A stretch of 42,307 nucleotides of DNA from positions 1-42,307 of the forward strand of contig CADCTW010000167.1 in assembly GCA_902805735.1 (NCBI GenBank). Direction: 5' to 3'. This DNA comes from an uncultured Gemmatimonadota bacterium (GTDB lineage: Bacteria; Gemmatimonadota; Gemmatimonadetes; Longimicrobiales; Longimicrobiaceae). The notes beneath the pieces were generated by a model. It saw only the letters and a program-made list of their open reading frames with translations, did no database searches and was not told where the DNA came from. Made by a program: the position numbers and the translations under genes. Shown in pieces: positions 25,275 through 33,246 of the stretch (the stretch's first letter is position 1; each line of letters opens with the position of its first letter).

Positions 25275-26399
25275 ATGTCTCTGAAGGCGTGTGAGCGGTG
25301 CGGCGTGATCGGCCGTCCGGACGACGACGCGTGCTGGAGCTGCGGGCGCCCTCCGCGCAGCACCGCCCCCCTTCCCGCCCCCGACGAAGCGAAACCGGCG
25401 GGCGCACTGTGGCCGGTGGTCCTTGCCGCCATGGTGGTGGGGACTCAGTTCCTGTACGCCTTGTTCAACGCGGAGGTGGTCCGTCTGCGGCTGGGCTTCC
25501 TGGGCGCGCTGGCCGCGACCGCCGCGGCGGGGCTCGTCTTCGGGTGGCGCAGGAGCTGGGTGCTGAGCGCCGCTTTCGCGGCCGGGGGCGCCAGCGCGGC
25601 GTTCTACGGGCGCTTCGATCCCGCGGGGTACGCGTTCTACTGGCTCCTGCTCGCGGCGCTTCCCTTCCACGTGGTCCTGCGCCGCTTCGGGAATAGGCTC
25701 GGCCGCCTCCCCACCCTGCCGCCCCGGCGCCGGCGCGCTCCGTCGTTGCAGGACGAAGAAGACCGCACCTTCGCGAAGCTGCGCGAGATCGAGGAGCACC
25801 GCGCGCAGCTCGGCCGGTCGCGCGCCCTGCTCGCCCGCGAGCGTGACGCGCGCCCGCTCGCCGAGGTCCGCGAGAAGCTGGGCCACGCCGACGAGGTGCT
25901 CCGCCGGCAGCGCACCCGTCACACGGCCCACCTCTGGGCCATCGAAGCCGTCCGCTGGCAGCACCGGCTGGCCCCGGTCGTCGCCGGCCTGGACCGCCCG
26001 GGCGACCCCGAGGGGCGCCTGGAGCGGCTGGCCGCGGCCGCGGGCGAGGGCCGCCGCCTCCTCCACGACCTGGAGCGCGACGCCGAGACCGCCGCGAGCG
26101 AGGAGGGCAAGCGCTGCCTCGCCCAGCTTCGCACACTCCTCGGCCGCTGCGACGAGATCCGCGAGGCCATCGTCGTGAGCCACGCCCTGCAGTCCATCCG
26201 GCGCATCGACCCCGCCGGCGACCGGGCCGCCGCGCTCTCCCCCCAGCCCCTGGAGAGCCTCCGCGCCGACCTGCACCCCGGCACCTCGCTCACCGCCGCC
26301 CTCGCCGCCTTCGAGCTCGAGCACGAGCGCCTCGTCGACGACGACCGCGAGGCCCGGGACGTCCAGCGCTTCGTCCGCCAGCTGGAGCGCGAAGGCTAG
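25275..26399 (+). CDS. Zinc-ribbon membrane protein with coiled-coil tail
   Basis: The product has 374 aa. An N-terminal zinc ribbon, ACERCGVIGRPDDDACWSCG (two CxxC pairs), is followed by four hydrophobic helices between about 45 and 140 (WPVVLAAMVVGTQFLYALF, FLGALAATAAAGLVFGW, WVLSAAFAAGGASAAFYG, FYWLLLAALPFHVVL). From about 155 to the end the protein is charged and Leu-rich, with the heptad character of a long coiled coil. I recognise no function. It is 75 bp upstream of mscL and co-oriented, and both carry zinc ribbons facing the cytoplasm, so a shared membrane-sensing role is possible but speculative. Confidence 0.7.
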   Translation: MSLKACERCGVIGRPDDDACWSCGRPPRSTAPLPAPDEAKPAGALWPVVLAAMVVGTQFLYALFNAEVVRLRLGFLGALAATAAAGLVFGWRRSWVLSAAFAAGGASAAFYGRFDPAGYAFYWLLLAALPFHVVLRRFGNRLGRLPTLPPRRRRAPSLQDEEDRTFAKLREIEEHRAQLGRSRALLARERDARPLAEVREKLGHADEVLRRQRTRHTAHLWAIEAVRWQHRLAPVVAGLDRPGDPEGRLERLAAAAGEGRRLLHDLERDAETAASEEGKRCLAQLRTLLGRCDEIREAIVVSHALQSIRRIDPAGDRAAALSPQPLESLRADLHPGTSLTAALAAFELEHERLVDDDREARDVQRFVRQLEREG

Positions 26400-26474
26400 C
26401 CGCCGTTGCCGCGAACCCCAATCCGGCGCGGTTCTGCAGGTACCATCTCGCATCCAAAACGGGAGGCCTGGGCC

Positions 26475-26918
26475 ATGTGGAACGACTTCAAGGAGTTCGT
26501 GGCACGCGGCAACGTCTTCGACCTGGCCGTCGGCCTCGTGATCGGCGGCGCCTTCGCGACAGTCGTGAAGTCGTTCGTGGACGACATCCTGATGCCCCCG
26601 CTCGGCTTCCTCTCCGGCGGCACCGACTTCTCCGCGCTCTACATCAACCTCTCCGGCGCCGAGTACGAGTCCCTGGCGAAAGCGCAGGAAGCCGGCGCCG
26701 CCACCATCAACTACGGCCGCTTCCTCAGCAACGTCATTGCCTTCCTCATCGTCGCCTTCGCCGTCTTCCTCCTCGTCCGCGCCTACAACCGCCTCAGCAC
26801 GCGCAACGAATCCCTCCCCGCCGAGCCCGCCGGCCGCGACTGCCCCTTCTGCCGCCTCACCATCCCCCTCACCGCCACCCGCTGCCCCCACTGCACCTCG
26901 CAGCTTACCACACCCTGA
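26475..26918 (+). CDS. mscL: Large-conductance mechanosensitive channel MscL with zinc-ribbon tail
   Basis: The product has 147 aa, SD GGGAGG before ATG 26475. MWNDFKEFVARGNVFDLAVG and LVIGGAFATVVKSFVDDILMPPLG form the amphipathic helix and first pore-lining TM with the conserved pore glycines. The second TM is FLSNVIAFLIVAFAVFLLV (about 77-95). MscL opens on osmotic downshock to release solutes. Unusually, the C-terminus has a CPFCRLTIPLTATRCPHC zinc-ribbon motif (about 125-142) in place of a plain helix bundle; such tails are known in some phyla. Confidence 0.93.
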   Translation: MWNDFKEFVARGNVFDLAVGLVIGGAFATVVKSFVDDILMPPLGFLSGGTDFSALYINLSGAEYESLAKAQEAGAATINYGRFLSNVIAFLIVAFAVFLLVRAYNRLSTRNESLPAEPAGRDCPFCRLTIPLTATRCPHCTSQLTTP

Positions 26919-27268
26919 TGGAAGTCCCACCAAAATGCGCCACAACGCAACCGGCGCGAACGAGGACCCCGTCTGGGGGCTTGGGAGCGCACCCGTCCGG
27001 TGCGGTGTCCCAGACGGATCATCGAACCGCGACGAGTACCTGTACGAGAGCCCGCCAGGCATTGCCGAGCGCCCCCGGCTCCGGGACGATCCTGCCGCCG
27101 AGGAGCAGACAGAACAGGGGGAGGGGGTGGAGCACAAAGCGCGGCCCGAGATACTCTGGAGGTTTCGCGGCGGCGAGGCTGAGCAAGGCGACAACGAAAG
27201 AACCCCGCTCCCTGGACAGGTAGCGGGGTTCGGTCGTTGCGCAAACCGGGCGCGGCGACGCCCTATAG
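26919..27268. other. Intergenic region with nested hairpin
   Basis: No gene was seen. 26969-27017 forms a nested structure: outer stem CCGTCTGGG/CCCAGACGG and inner stem CGCACC/GGTGCG. It lies 50 bp past mscL without a T-run. The far end holds the terminator at 27201-27230. Confidence 0.5.
27201..27230 (-). terminator. Intrinsic terminator of the HigBA-type operon
   Basis: Stem AACCCCGCT/AGCGGGGTT (9 bp, 12-nt loop), followed on the minus strand by CTTTCGTTGTCG. It lies 39 nt beyond the antitoxin stop. A close relative lies at 28030-28064. Confidence 0.75.
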
Positions 27269-27613
27269 TCAGGCGGCGGTCACCAGTACGCGCGCTTCCC
27301 TCTGCTCCACGGGCTTAGGGGTCACCGCGATGTGCACGTCCATTCCCAGCGCGTTGAGGAAACGGAACAACTGCTCCATCGAGAATTCGGACAAGTCACC
27401 GCGAATCACGCGGGATAGGTCCGATTCAGTGCACTGCATGAGCTCCGCGGCGGCGGCGCTGCTGAGCTCCTTCTCCCCCATCACCCGCTCGATGGAAATG
27501 GAGAGGAGCGCCTTCGCCATCAGCTCTTCGGGGTTCGGGAGCTCGAGGTCCGCGAACACGTTCCCGGAGCTCACCTCGTACTCGATGCCCTCAGGCGTTC
27601 TATGGGTTCGCAT
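27269..27613 (-). CDS. HigA-type antitoxin (XRE helix-turn-helix)
   Basis: The product has 114 aa. The region MAKALLSISIERVMGEKELS followed by SAAAAELMQCTESDLSRVIRG (about 32-71) is a clear XRE-type HTH, and FSMEQLFRFLNALGMDVHIAV is the typical tail of HigA2-like antitoxins. It lies 6 bp after the toxin gene, the inverse order (toxin first) characteristic of higBA. It should bind the toxin and repress the operon. ATG 27613 is the only good start. Confidence 0.85.
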   Translation of the reverse strand: MRTHRTPEGIEYEVSSGNVFADLELPNPEELMAKALLSISIERVMGEKELSSAAAAELMQCTESDLSRVIRGDLSEFSMEQLFRFLNALGMDVHIAVTPKPVEQREARVLVTAA

Positions 27614-27619
27614 ATCATC

Positions 27620-27964
27620 CTACCCGCGTCGATGGATGCGCTCGGCCTCCGCCAGACGGCGGCGGATCAGCTCGATGTCGTGGTGCGGAGTTTCACTCCC
27701 CTTCCTGCTCTTCTTCTGGAAGGTGTGCAGGACGTAGACCACACCCGCCAGTTTCACCGTGTACACCGCACGATAGGTGTCGCCATCGTGATCTTCCACG
27801 ACCTCCAGCACTCTGCCCCCACTGAACCCATGCAGCTTTTTTAAGTTGTGTGGTGCGCCCCCGAGCTGCACATGAAGCAGGGCGCGTCCGAGTCCCCTCT
27901 GCACGGCCCCGGGGAATCGCTTCAGATCCTTCCGGCTTGATCCGACCCAGACGACTGGCTTCAC
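27620..27964 (-). CDS. HigB/RelE-type toxin (phage Gp49-like family)
   Basis: The product has 114 aa from GTG 27964: VKPVVWVGSSRKDLKRFPGA, then LGGAPHNLKKLHGFSGGRVLEV, DHDGDTYRAVYTVK and VYVLHTFQKKSRKG. This is the full core of the Gp49-like HigB family, ribosome-dependent mRNA interferases. GTG is preferred because a GGAG lies 8-10 nt upstream and family members start at this point; upstream ATGs at 27997 and 28021 only add unrelated residues. The toxin precedes the antitoxin by 6 bp. Confidence 0.87.
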   Translation of the reverse strand: MKPVVWVGSSRKDLKRFPGAVQRGLGRALLHVQLGGAPHNLKKLHGFSGGRVLEVVEDHDGDTYRAVYTVKLAGVVYVLHTFQKKSRKGSETPHHDIELIRRRLAEAERIHRRG

Positions 27965-27967
27965 GCA

Positions 27968-27990
27968 TCGACTCCGGTGGATGGAGTCGA
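27968..27990. promoter_or_regulatory. Candidate HigA operator / SD hairpin
   Basis: TCGACTCC and GGAGTCGA form 8-bp arms with a 7-nt spacer, 3 nt before the toxin start on the minus strand. The right-reading arm contains the toxin SD (GGAG), so the palindrome could serve as a repressor site, or as an mRNA hairpin limiting toxin translation. Confidence 0.5.
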
Positions 27991-28029
27991 GCAGCATATC
28001 GAATCTAGCGCCGCCCGCCAACAGACCGA

Positions 28030-28064
28030 CAGAACCCCGCCACCAAGCCGGTAGCGGGGTTCTG
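28030..28064 (-). terminator. Intrinsic terminator upstream of the HigBA-type operon
   Basis: Stem CAGAACCCCGC/GCGGGGTTCTG (11 bp). It shares GGTAGCGGGGTTC and the following CGTTG with the terminator at 27201. On the minus strand it would end transcripts from the DUF2490-like/carbonic anhydrase unit before the toxin gene. Confidence 0.7.
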
Positions 28065-28102
28065 CCGTTGTGCGATTCGGAGCGGCGGAGGTTACCTCAC
28101 GC

Positions 28103-28136
28103 TCTCCTCTGTGCCTCTGTGTCTCTGTGTGACCCC
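28103..28136. repeat. Octamer-palindrome repeat, one-armed copy R13
   Basis: Right arm only, three octamers ending GTGTGACCCCGCTGTT. It lies 15 nt beyond the stop of the minus-strand gene at 28152. Confidence 0.8.
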
Positions 28137-28151
28137 GCTGTTCTCTTCACC

Positions 28152-28937
28152 TCACAACCCGAGCGGCGCCGACGACGCCACCGTCAACTGTATCGTGTGG
28201 TTCCGCTCGAAATCGCGGCCGTTCGCCTTCACGAGAAATTGGTTGAGGTAGCCCAGCTCCACGCGGACGACCGGGGAAAGCGGCCGGCCCACCCCCAGCA
28301 TCAGGCGGTTCTGGTCCAGCCGGTTCATCTGCACGTTCTCGCCGAAGCTCACGAAAACCTCGTTGGCGGCGAACAGGTAAGGGGCGCCCGCCGCCTCGCG
28401 CCGCAACGGGAGGGTGCCGCGCGCCAGGTAGCGGGCCCGGTTGCTGTAGCGCCAGTCGGTGACGCGCTCCGGGTCCGCGGCGTCGGTGCCGGTGACGCCC
28501 ACCCAGCGCTGCTCCAGCCGGTAGCGGTGCGCCATGGCCGCGCGCCCCACGCCGTGCGCCAGCGAGAGCTGCTGCCAGGCGCGGTGCTCCGGGAAATCCG
28601 CCGCGGCGGGGAGCTCGCCGTAGCTGTGCGTGGTGATGTGGCCGTACCCCGCGCCCGCCCGCACCCCGGCGCCCAGCGCCCGCGTCACGCCGGCGCGCAG
28701 GAGGAGCTGCTGCCACTCCATCCCCAGCTCCGCGCGCCGCACCTGCGCCTCCAGGTGGAGCGCGGTGGGCGACCCGCGGCGCAGCGGGTGCTCCCCCGCG
28801 TACGTGAGCCACGCGTGGGCCTGGTCGGCCGTCCTCCGCTCCGTGCCCTGGGCCGACGCGGAAGCGAGCGGAGCCAGCCCGGCCAGCACCAGCCCCAGCC
28901 CGGCGGCGAACCGCCGGGCATTCGCGACTCCCGCCAC
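28152..28937 (-). CDS. DUF2490-like outer-membrane beta-barrel protein
   Basis: The product has 261 aa from GTG 28937, preceded by GGAGG at 9 nt. Signal peptide about 1-30 (FAAGLGLVLAGLAPLASASAQ). The rest has repeated amphipathic strands with aromatic girdle residues (QAHAWLTYAGEH, GAGYGHITTHSYGE, ARYLARGTLPL, VRVELGYLNQFLVK) and ends in a strand, HTIQLTVASSAPLGL. The RLEQRWV and NRARYLARGTLPL segments resemble DUF2490 proteins, thought to be outer-membrane barrels of unknown function. The start lies 3 bp after the carbonic anhydrase stop, so the two are co-transcribed. Confidence 0.75.
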   Translation of the reverse strand: MAGVANARRFAAGLGLVLAGLAPLASASAQGTERRTADQAHAWLTYAGEHPLRRGSPTALHLEAQVRRAELGMEWQQLLLRAGVTRALGAGVRAGAGYGHITTHSYGELPAAADFPEHRAWQQLSLAHGVGRAAMAHRYRLEQRWVGVTGTDAADPERVTDWRYSNRARYLARGTLPLRREAAGAPYLFAANEVFVSFGENVQMNRLDQNRLMLGVGRPLSPVVRVELGYLNQFLVKANGRDFERNHTIQLTVASSAPLGL

Positions 28938-28940
28938 CCG

Positions 28941-29651
28941 CTACACCTCCACGGCGGTCACGCGGCCGGTGGCCAGGTCGTACACGCCTCCGGCCACCAC
29001 CAGCTTCTTGTCGCGCACGAGCTGGGCGACCACCGGCGACGAGGTGCGCAGGAGGCGGGCCTGCACGCGCACGTTCTCGCGGGTCACCGCTTCCAGCTCC
29101 CGGCTCGCCACCCGGTCCACGGCCGGCTGGATGTGACGGTACAGCGTGCTGATCTGCCCCGGCACCGCGTCGCCGGCGATGGTGGCCTTCACCGCGCCGC
29201 ACCCGGTGTGCCCCATCACCATCAGCACCTTGCTGCCCAGCACCAGGGTGCCGAACTCCAGGCTCCCGATCAGCTCGGGGGTCACGATGTTGCCGGCCGC
29301 GCGGCACACGAACACGTCGCCGAACCCCTGGTCGAACAGGATCTCGGGCGGCACGCGCGAGTCCGCGCACGAAAGGACGGCCGCGAACGGCCTCTGCGTG
29401 GGCACCACCTCCTTGAGCCGCGCCATGCTGCGGTTGGGCCCCACCGTGCGGCCGGCGACGAAGCGGGCGTTCCCGGCCATCAGCTCGGCCAGCGCCTGCT
29501 CCGGCGTGGTGATGCTCGCGGGGTCGAAGACGTCGGCGGCGTGCAGCGTGGCCGGGGCTGCGCCCACGGCGACCGCGGCGCCGGAAAGGGCAAGAAGGCC
29601 GAGGGCACGCCGGCGCGATACGCCGGTTTCGGTCTGGTTGTCCGTGTTCAT
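28941..29651 (-). CDS. Tat-exported beta-class carbonic anhydrase
   Basis: The product has 236 aa. The twin-arginine signal SRRRALGLLALSGAAVAVGAA (about 12-32) predicts folded export to the periplasm. Zinc ligands: Cys and Asp in LSCADSR near 95, and His and Cys in MGHTGCGAV near 150. AAGNIV and the GSLEFGTLVLG helix complete the beta-class signature. It interconverts CO2 and bicarbonate. MNTDNQ (29651) is chosen because nine codons upstream add no family sequence. An AT-rich stretch at 29714-29775, rare in this region, probably carries the promoter. Confidence 0.93.
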   Translation of the reverse strand: MNTDNQTETGVSRRRALGLLALSGAAVAVGAAPATLHAADVFDPASITTPEQALAELMAGNARFVAGRTVGPNRSMARLKEVVPTQRPFAAVLSCADSRVPPEILFDQGFGDVFVCRAAGNIVTPELIGSLEFGTLVLGSKVLMVMGHTGCGAVKATIAGDAVPGQISTLYRHIQPAVDRVASRELEAVTRENVRVQARLLRTSSPVVAQLVRDKKLVVAGGVYDLATGRVTAVEV

Positions 29652-29794
29652 GGTCTCACACTCGTCAGGGTTGGACAACGCGGCGGGTCACCGCCGGTTG
29701 GGCACCTCAACCCTATACAAAGCAACCACAAAAGAAAAATACAAAAAAACAGTTGCATACATAACCGTTGCTTATCGATGTTCCGGAGGCACGG

Positions 29795-29829
29795 GAGGGC
29801 CCCGGCACCAACCCGGCGCCGGGGCCCTC
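29795..29829. terminator. GC-rich hairpin 3' of the M14 peptidase gene
   Basis: Stem GAGGGCCCCGGC/GCCGGGGCCCTC with an 11-nt loop. It lacks a clear T-run on the minus strand; pyrimidine-rich sequence follows on the plus strand. Position suggests termination between the peptidase and carbonic anhydrase units. Confidence 0.5.
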
Positions 29830-29832
29830 TCT

Positions 29833-29866
29833 CTTCCTCTGTGCCTCTGTGTCTCTGTGTGAGCCC
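29833..29866. repeat. Octamer-palindrome repeat, one-armed copy R14
   Basis: Right arm only, three octamers ending GTGTGAGCCC. It lies 2 nt beyond the stop of the minus-strand peptidase gene and directly beside the hairpin at 29795, which may replace its lost arm. Confidence 0.8.
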
Positions 29867-29868
29867 AA

Positions 29869-32661
29869 TCAGTTCCCCGTCCCCTCACCCCCGTACAGCG
29901 TGTTGAACAGCAGCTTGAAGGTGCCGTGCGGCTGCGCGCGGAAGGTGATCTCGGGGCCGAACATGTAGAGCGTCCCCTTGCCCACGGTGGCCTCCGCGGC
30001 GGCGACGCCGCCGTCCAGGCGCTCCTGGCCCCAGGCCCAGCCGCTGCGCAGCGGGGTCTTTCCTTCGTACCAGGCGATGGGCCGCACCCCGCGCGCGGCA
30101 GCGTCGCTGCCCAGGCGGAAGACGGGCGAGTCGTCGAACATCACGTCCGCGCGGTCGGCCATCCCCCAGGCGGCGGGGCGCGACGGGTCCACGCGCACCT
30201 GCAGCACGGAGCCGGGGATGAAGAACTTCTCGCGCGACAGGTGCACCATCTCGCCGGTGGAGCTGCGCTCCGCCAGGTGGTCGGTCACGGGGAGGCCCAG
30301 GTGGCGGGCCAGCACGGTGGACGAGCCGATGGTCACCACCCGGCCACCGCCCTCCAGGAAAGCGCGCAGCTGCGGCACCGTGCGCGCCACCGTCAGGCTT
30401 CCCAGCTGCCCGCGGAACTCGGCCGGGATCGTGGCGGGGTCCGGCTCGCCGCGGGCGGGGCGGTCCTCCTCGGGGATCGCGCCGTCGTGGAAGATGAGGA
30501 CGTCGTACTTCGCGTTCAGGTTCCCCGCGTCCAGCTCGGGCGCGAACACCTGGCGGTAGTTGAAGCCCCACTGGTCGAACAGGTAGCGGTTCCACCCCGA
30601 CGGCATGGAGCCGCCGAAGCGGTCCCAAAGCCCGATGCGGAGCGGGCGCACGCGCATGGCGCCGGCGCCCGGGCCCTGCATCGCCGCGTCCACGTTCACC
30701 CCCAGCTCCGTGGCGAGCGCGGTGACGCGCGCCGAAACGCCTTCGCGCGCGGGCACCACCCAGGTGCCGGCCGGGTAGGTGTCGCCGCCCGAGCGCCACT
30801 CGCCCGTCAGGCGCTGCACCTCCACCCCCGCCGCGAGCAGGCGGTTGGCGATGGTGAAGGCGTCGTTCTGCGCGGGAGAGATGAGGTACGCCGCGGGGTT
30901 GCCGCGGGGCTCGCGCACGCGGCCGGGGGCGGGGCGCGTGTTGAAGCCCTCCACCCGCTGGAACGGGCCCGTGAACCCCTCCAGGTGCCGGTCGAACTGG
31001 ATCCCCATCTGGTACGCCAGCGTCCAGCCCGCCACGTCGTACGGGGGGATGGGCGGGCCGCCCTCGTAGCGGAAGTCGTTGGGGTGGTCCTGCGGCTCGA
31101 ACATGTCCAGCACGTGTGGGCGGAAGGCCTGCGCCGTCATCACCACGTACGACCCGGCCGGGTACCGCTTGCCGCCCGCCGCGAAGCCCGTCGTGGCGCG
31201 GTGCACCTCCACGCCCGTCTCCAGCAGCGCGTTCACGAACTTGGTGGCGGTGGCGAAGTCCGGCTGGTCGGCGGGGATCACGTAGCCTCGCGGGTCGCGC
31301 CACTCGGGGCGGCGCAGCATCGCCAGGAAGCGGCGCGACTGCTCCGGGTTGGGCGCGTCGCCGATGATCCCGCCCCCGCTCATCACCCCGTCCGCGTCGG
31401 CGCGGCGGCCGGCGGCGCGGATGGAGTCGCGCACGGCGTCCACGCGGCGCGGGTACGTGGTCCAGCTGTCCTCGCTCCCGCGCTCGATGGAGTTCTTCCC
31501 CATCCGCCACTGGTTCATCAGAAAGGTCTCGCGGTAGCGCGAGGCCACGTCCAGCACCGCGTAGTTGGCGGTGACCGAGTAGTCCACCGAGCTGCGGAAG
31601 TGCCAGCGCTGCGGCTGGATGGGGTACGGCAGATCCGTGCTGGGGAGCTGGCGGTTGGCCACGAACGGGATGTCCATGGGCGTCGGGTTGCCGATGGTCT
31701 CCGTCAGCAGCCCGATCATGTTGTGGAAGTACGTGGTGGTGCGCAGCCCGCCGTTCCACCAGGTGCTGTAGTTGGCGCCGCGGCGCATGGTGACGCCCGG
31801 CTTCTCCTCGGCCACGAAGCGCTGGTGCATCGCCGCGCCCACCAGATCCAGCTCGGTGACCAGGAGCGGGTCGAACACGTAGTTGAACGGGTCCCGGAAG
31901 GGGGGTGCGAACATCACCGTGCCCGTGGGCCCCGTCTGGTGGTGGTTGTAGACGATCTGCGGGAACCAGGTGTGGTACAGCACCCGGTTCATGTTCTCCG
32001 TCTCCGGCTGCGTGGAGGCGTAGAAGTCCCGGTTGTTGTCGTGGCCGATGTACTTCTGGTACAGGCGCGGGATGTTCGCGGTGGAGCGCTGCCGCGGGTT
32101 GGGATTGCGCATGTACCAGTCGCTCACCAGGTCCATCCCGTCCGGATTGGCGTGCACGAACAGGACGATGACGTCGTTGAGGATGCGCGTGGTCTCCGCG
32201 TCGTTGCGCGACACGAGCTGGTAGAGCGTCTCCATGAGCTGCTGCGCCCCCAGCACCTCGTTGGCGTGCAGGCCGCCGTCGATCCACACCACCGCCTTCC
32301 CCGTGCGGGCCAGGCGGCGCGCCTCGGTGGAATCCACCCCGCGGGCCAGCGCCAGGCGCCGCACGGTGGAGCGGTGCTGCTCCAGCGCGCGCAGGTTGGC
32401 GGGCGAGGAGACGATGGCCATGTACTCGGTGCGCCCCTCGGCCGTCTTCCCGATGTCCACCAGGCGCATGCGGTCGCTCTGGGCGTCCAGCTTCTGCCAG
32501 TACGCCACCAGCTGCCGGTAGTTGGGAAGGACGTAGTCCGCCCCGATCTCGTGTCCGAACTGTTCGCGGGGAGAGGTGACGCGCGTCTGCGCCGGGGCGG
32601 CGGACGCGGCCAGTACCGCGCCCAGGGCCAGGAAGCGCGCGGTCCGGTGGATGAAGGGCAT
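29869..32661 (-). CDS. Exported M14-family zinc carboxypeptidase
   Basis: The product has 930 aa. Signal peptide MPFIHRTARFLALGAVLAASAAPAQ, SD GAGGAG before ATG 32661. Residues of about 45-380 form the peptidase domain: zinc ligands His and Glu in DGGLHANEVLG near 125, an Asn/Arg-rich loop (NPDGMDLVSDWYMRNPNPRQ), the third His in YNHHQTGPTGT near 220, and the general-base Glu in LLTETIGNP near 295. The long remainder includes glutamine-amidotransferase-like stretches (VLIFHDGAIP, LRAFLEGGGRVVTIGSS). This architecture is frequent in Gemmatimonadota and Bacteroidota. It probably degrades proteins or peptides in the periplasm or outside. Confidence 0.9.
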   Translation of the reverse strand: MPFIHRTARFLALGAVLAASAAPAQTRVTSPREQFGHEIGADYVLPNYRQLVAYWQKLDAQSDRMRLVDIGKTAEGRTEYMAIVSSPANLRALEQHRSTVRRLALARGVDSTEARRLARTGKAVVWIDGGLHANEVLGAQQLMETLYQLVSRNDAETTRILNDVIVLFVHANPDGMDLVSDWYMRNPNPRQRSTANIPRLYQKYIGHDNNRDFYASTQPETENMNRVLYHTWFPQIVYNHHQTGPTGTVMFAPPFRDPFNYVFDPLLVTELDLVGAAMHQRFVAEEKPGVTMRRGANYSTWWNGGLRTTTYFHNMIGLLTETIGNPTPMDIPFVANRQLPSTDLPYPIQPQRWHFRSSVDYSVTANYAVLDVASRYRETFLMNQWRMGKNSIERGSEDSWTTYPRRVDAVRDSIRAAGRRADADGVMSGGGIIGDAPNPEQSRRFLAMLRRPEWRDPRGYVIPADQPDFATATKFVNALLETGVEVHRATTGFAAGGKRYPAGSYVVMTAQAFRPHVLDMFEPQDHPNDFRYEGGPPIPPYDVAGWTLAYQMGIQFDRHLEGFTGPFQRVEGFNTRPAPGRVREPRGNPAAYLISPAQNDAFTIANRLLAAGVEVQRLTGEWRSGGDTYPAGTWVVPAREGVSARVTALATELGVNVDAAMQGPGAGAMRVRPLRIGLWDRFGGSMPSGWNRYLFDQWGFNYRQVFAPELDAGNLNAKYDVLIFHDGAIPEEDRPARGEPDPATIPAEFRGQLGSLTVARTVPQLRAFLEGGGRVVTIGSSTVLARHLGLPVTDHLAERSSTGEMVHLSREKFFIPGSVLQVRVDPSRPAAWGMADRADVMFDDSPVFRLGSDAAARGVRPIAWYEGKTPLRSGWAWGQERLDGGVAAAEATVGKGTLYMFGPEITFRAQPHGTFKLLFNTLYGGEGTGN

Positions 32662-32772
32662 GGGCTCCTCGTTCTGGCCGCGGTGGGGCGGCGCTGGGTT
32701 CCTACCGTTTTGCGGATGCAGCGTCACAATTGATGCGCCCCGCCGCGAAGTCAAGGCGGGGGAGGAACAGAT

Positions 32773-32803
32773 TGGCTCACACAGAGACACAGAGGCACAG
32801 AGA
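32773..32803. repeat. Octamer-palindrome repeat, one-armed copy R15
   Basis: Left arm only, GGCTCACACAGAGA-CACAGAGG-CACAGAGA; a weak right-arm trace (GTGCCTCCGTG) lies at 32818-32828. It sits in the divergent region between the peptidase gene and the small gene at 32933. Confidence 0.75.
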
Positions 32804-32932
32804 ATGGTTCGGCCCGGTGCCTCCGTGCCGTTGCGAACTGCCGTGGATGGAGTCTGAGGAGGAGGTACGATGCTTGCCCCCGGTTCCGCCCCCCAACGCG
32901 GAACTCAAACCACGCGGCACGGAGGAGGGACG

Positions 32933-33202
32933 ATGGGCAAGAGCATGGAAGGGAGCGAGGAGCAGAAACAGAAGCTCGCGCGCGAGGCCAAGCAGGAGGG
33001 CAAGAACCCGAGCGAGGTGGGAGCCACCACCGGCTCCAGCAAGCAGCAGGCGAAGGCCGACAAGGACGACTCGCACCAGAAGCGCCTGGACCAGAAGCAC
33101 CAGGGCAAGCCGGACGACATCAGCCACACCCAGGGCGAGGAAGCGCGCCCCGGCGCCCGCGACGCGGATACGCTGGACAAGGAGCGGCATCCGCGGCTGT
33201 GA
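32933..33202 (+). CDS. Small hydrophilic, probably disordered protein
   Basis: The product has 89 aa, SD GGAGGAGGGA before ATG 32933. It is almost entirely Lys, Glu, Gln, Asp, Ser, Gly and His, with KQKLAREAKQEGKNPSEVGA and KDDSHQKRLDQKHQGKP; it has no Cys or Trp and no hydrophobic segment. Such composition is typical of desiccation or stress-associated disordered proteins. No defined family was recognised. The strong SD and codon use support a real gene. Confidence 0.65.
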   Translation: MGKSMEGSEEQKQKLAREAKQEGKNPSEVGATTGSSKQQAKADKDDSHQKRLDQKHQGKPDDISHTQGEEARPGARDADTLDKERHPRL

Positions 33203-33246
33203 CGGAAGCGCGTGGAGTGCGTTGCTGAGATAGTGGCGGCGGGCTG

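Larger units (their letters stand above)
29652..29868. other. Intergenic region with AT-rich promoter zone and hairpin
   Basis: 29714-29775 is an A-rich island upstream of the carbonic anhydrase gene. 29795-29829 is a 12-bp hairpin (GAGGGCCCCGGC with its complement), which together with R14 lies 3' of the minus-strand peptidase gene and may terminate it. No ORF was seen. Confidence 0.5.

Noticed and set aside
27693..27968. ORF starting MREASRLGRIKP opposite frame of the toxin
   Set aside because: It overlaps the HigB-type toxin in another frame and has no family resemblance; the toxin frame carries all Gp49-like motifs.
27201..28064. HigBA-type module as a transposon with terminal repeats
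   Set aside because: The flanking hairpins are in the same orientation and each is placed as a terminator for a minus-strand unit; no transposase or target duplication was seen.
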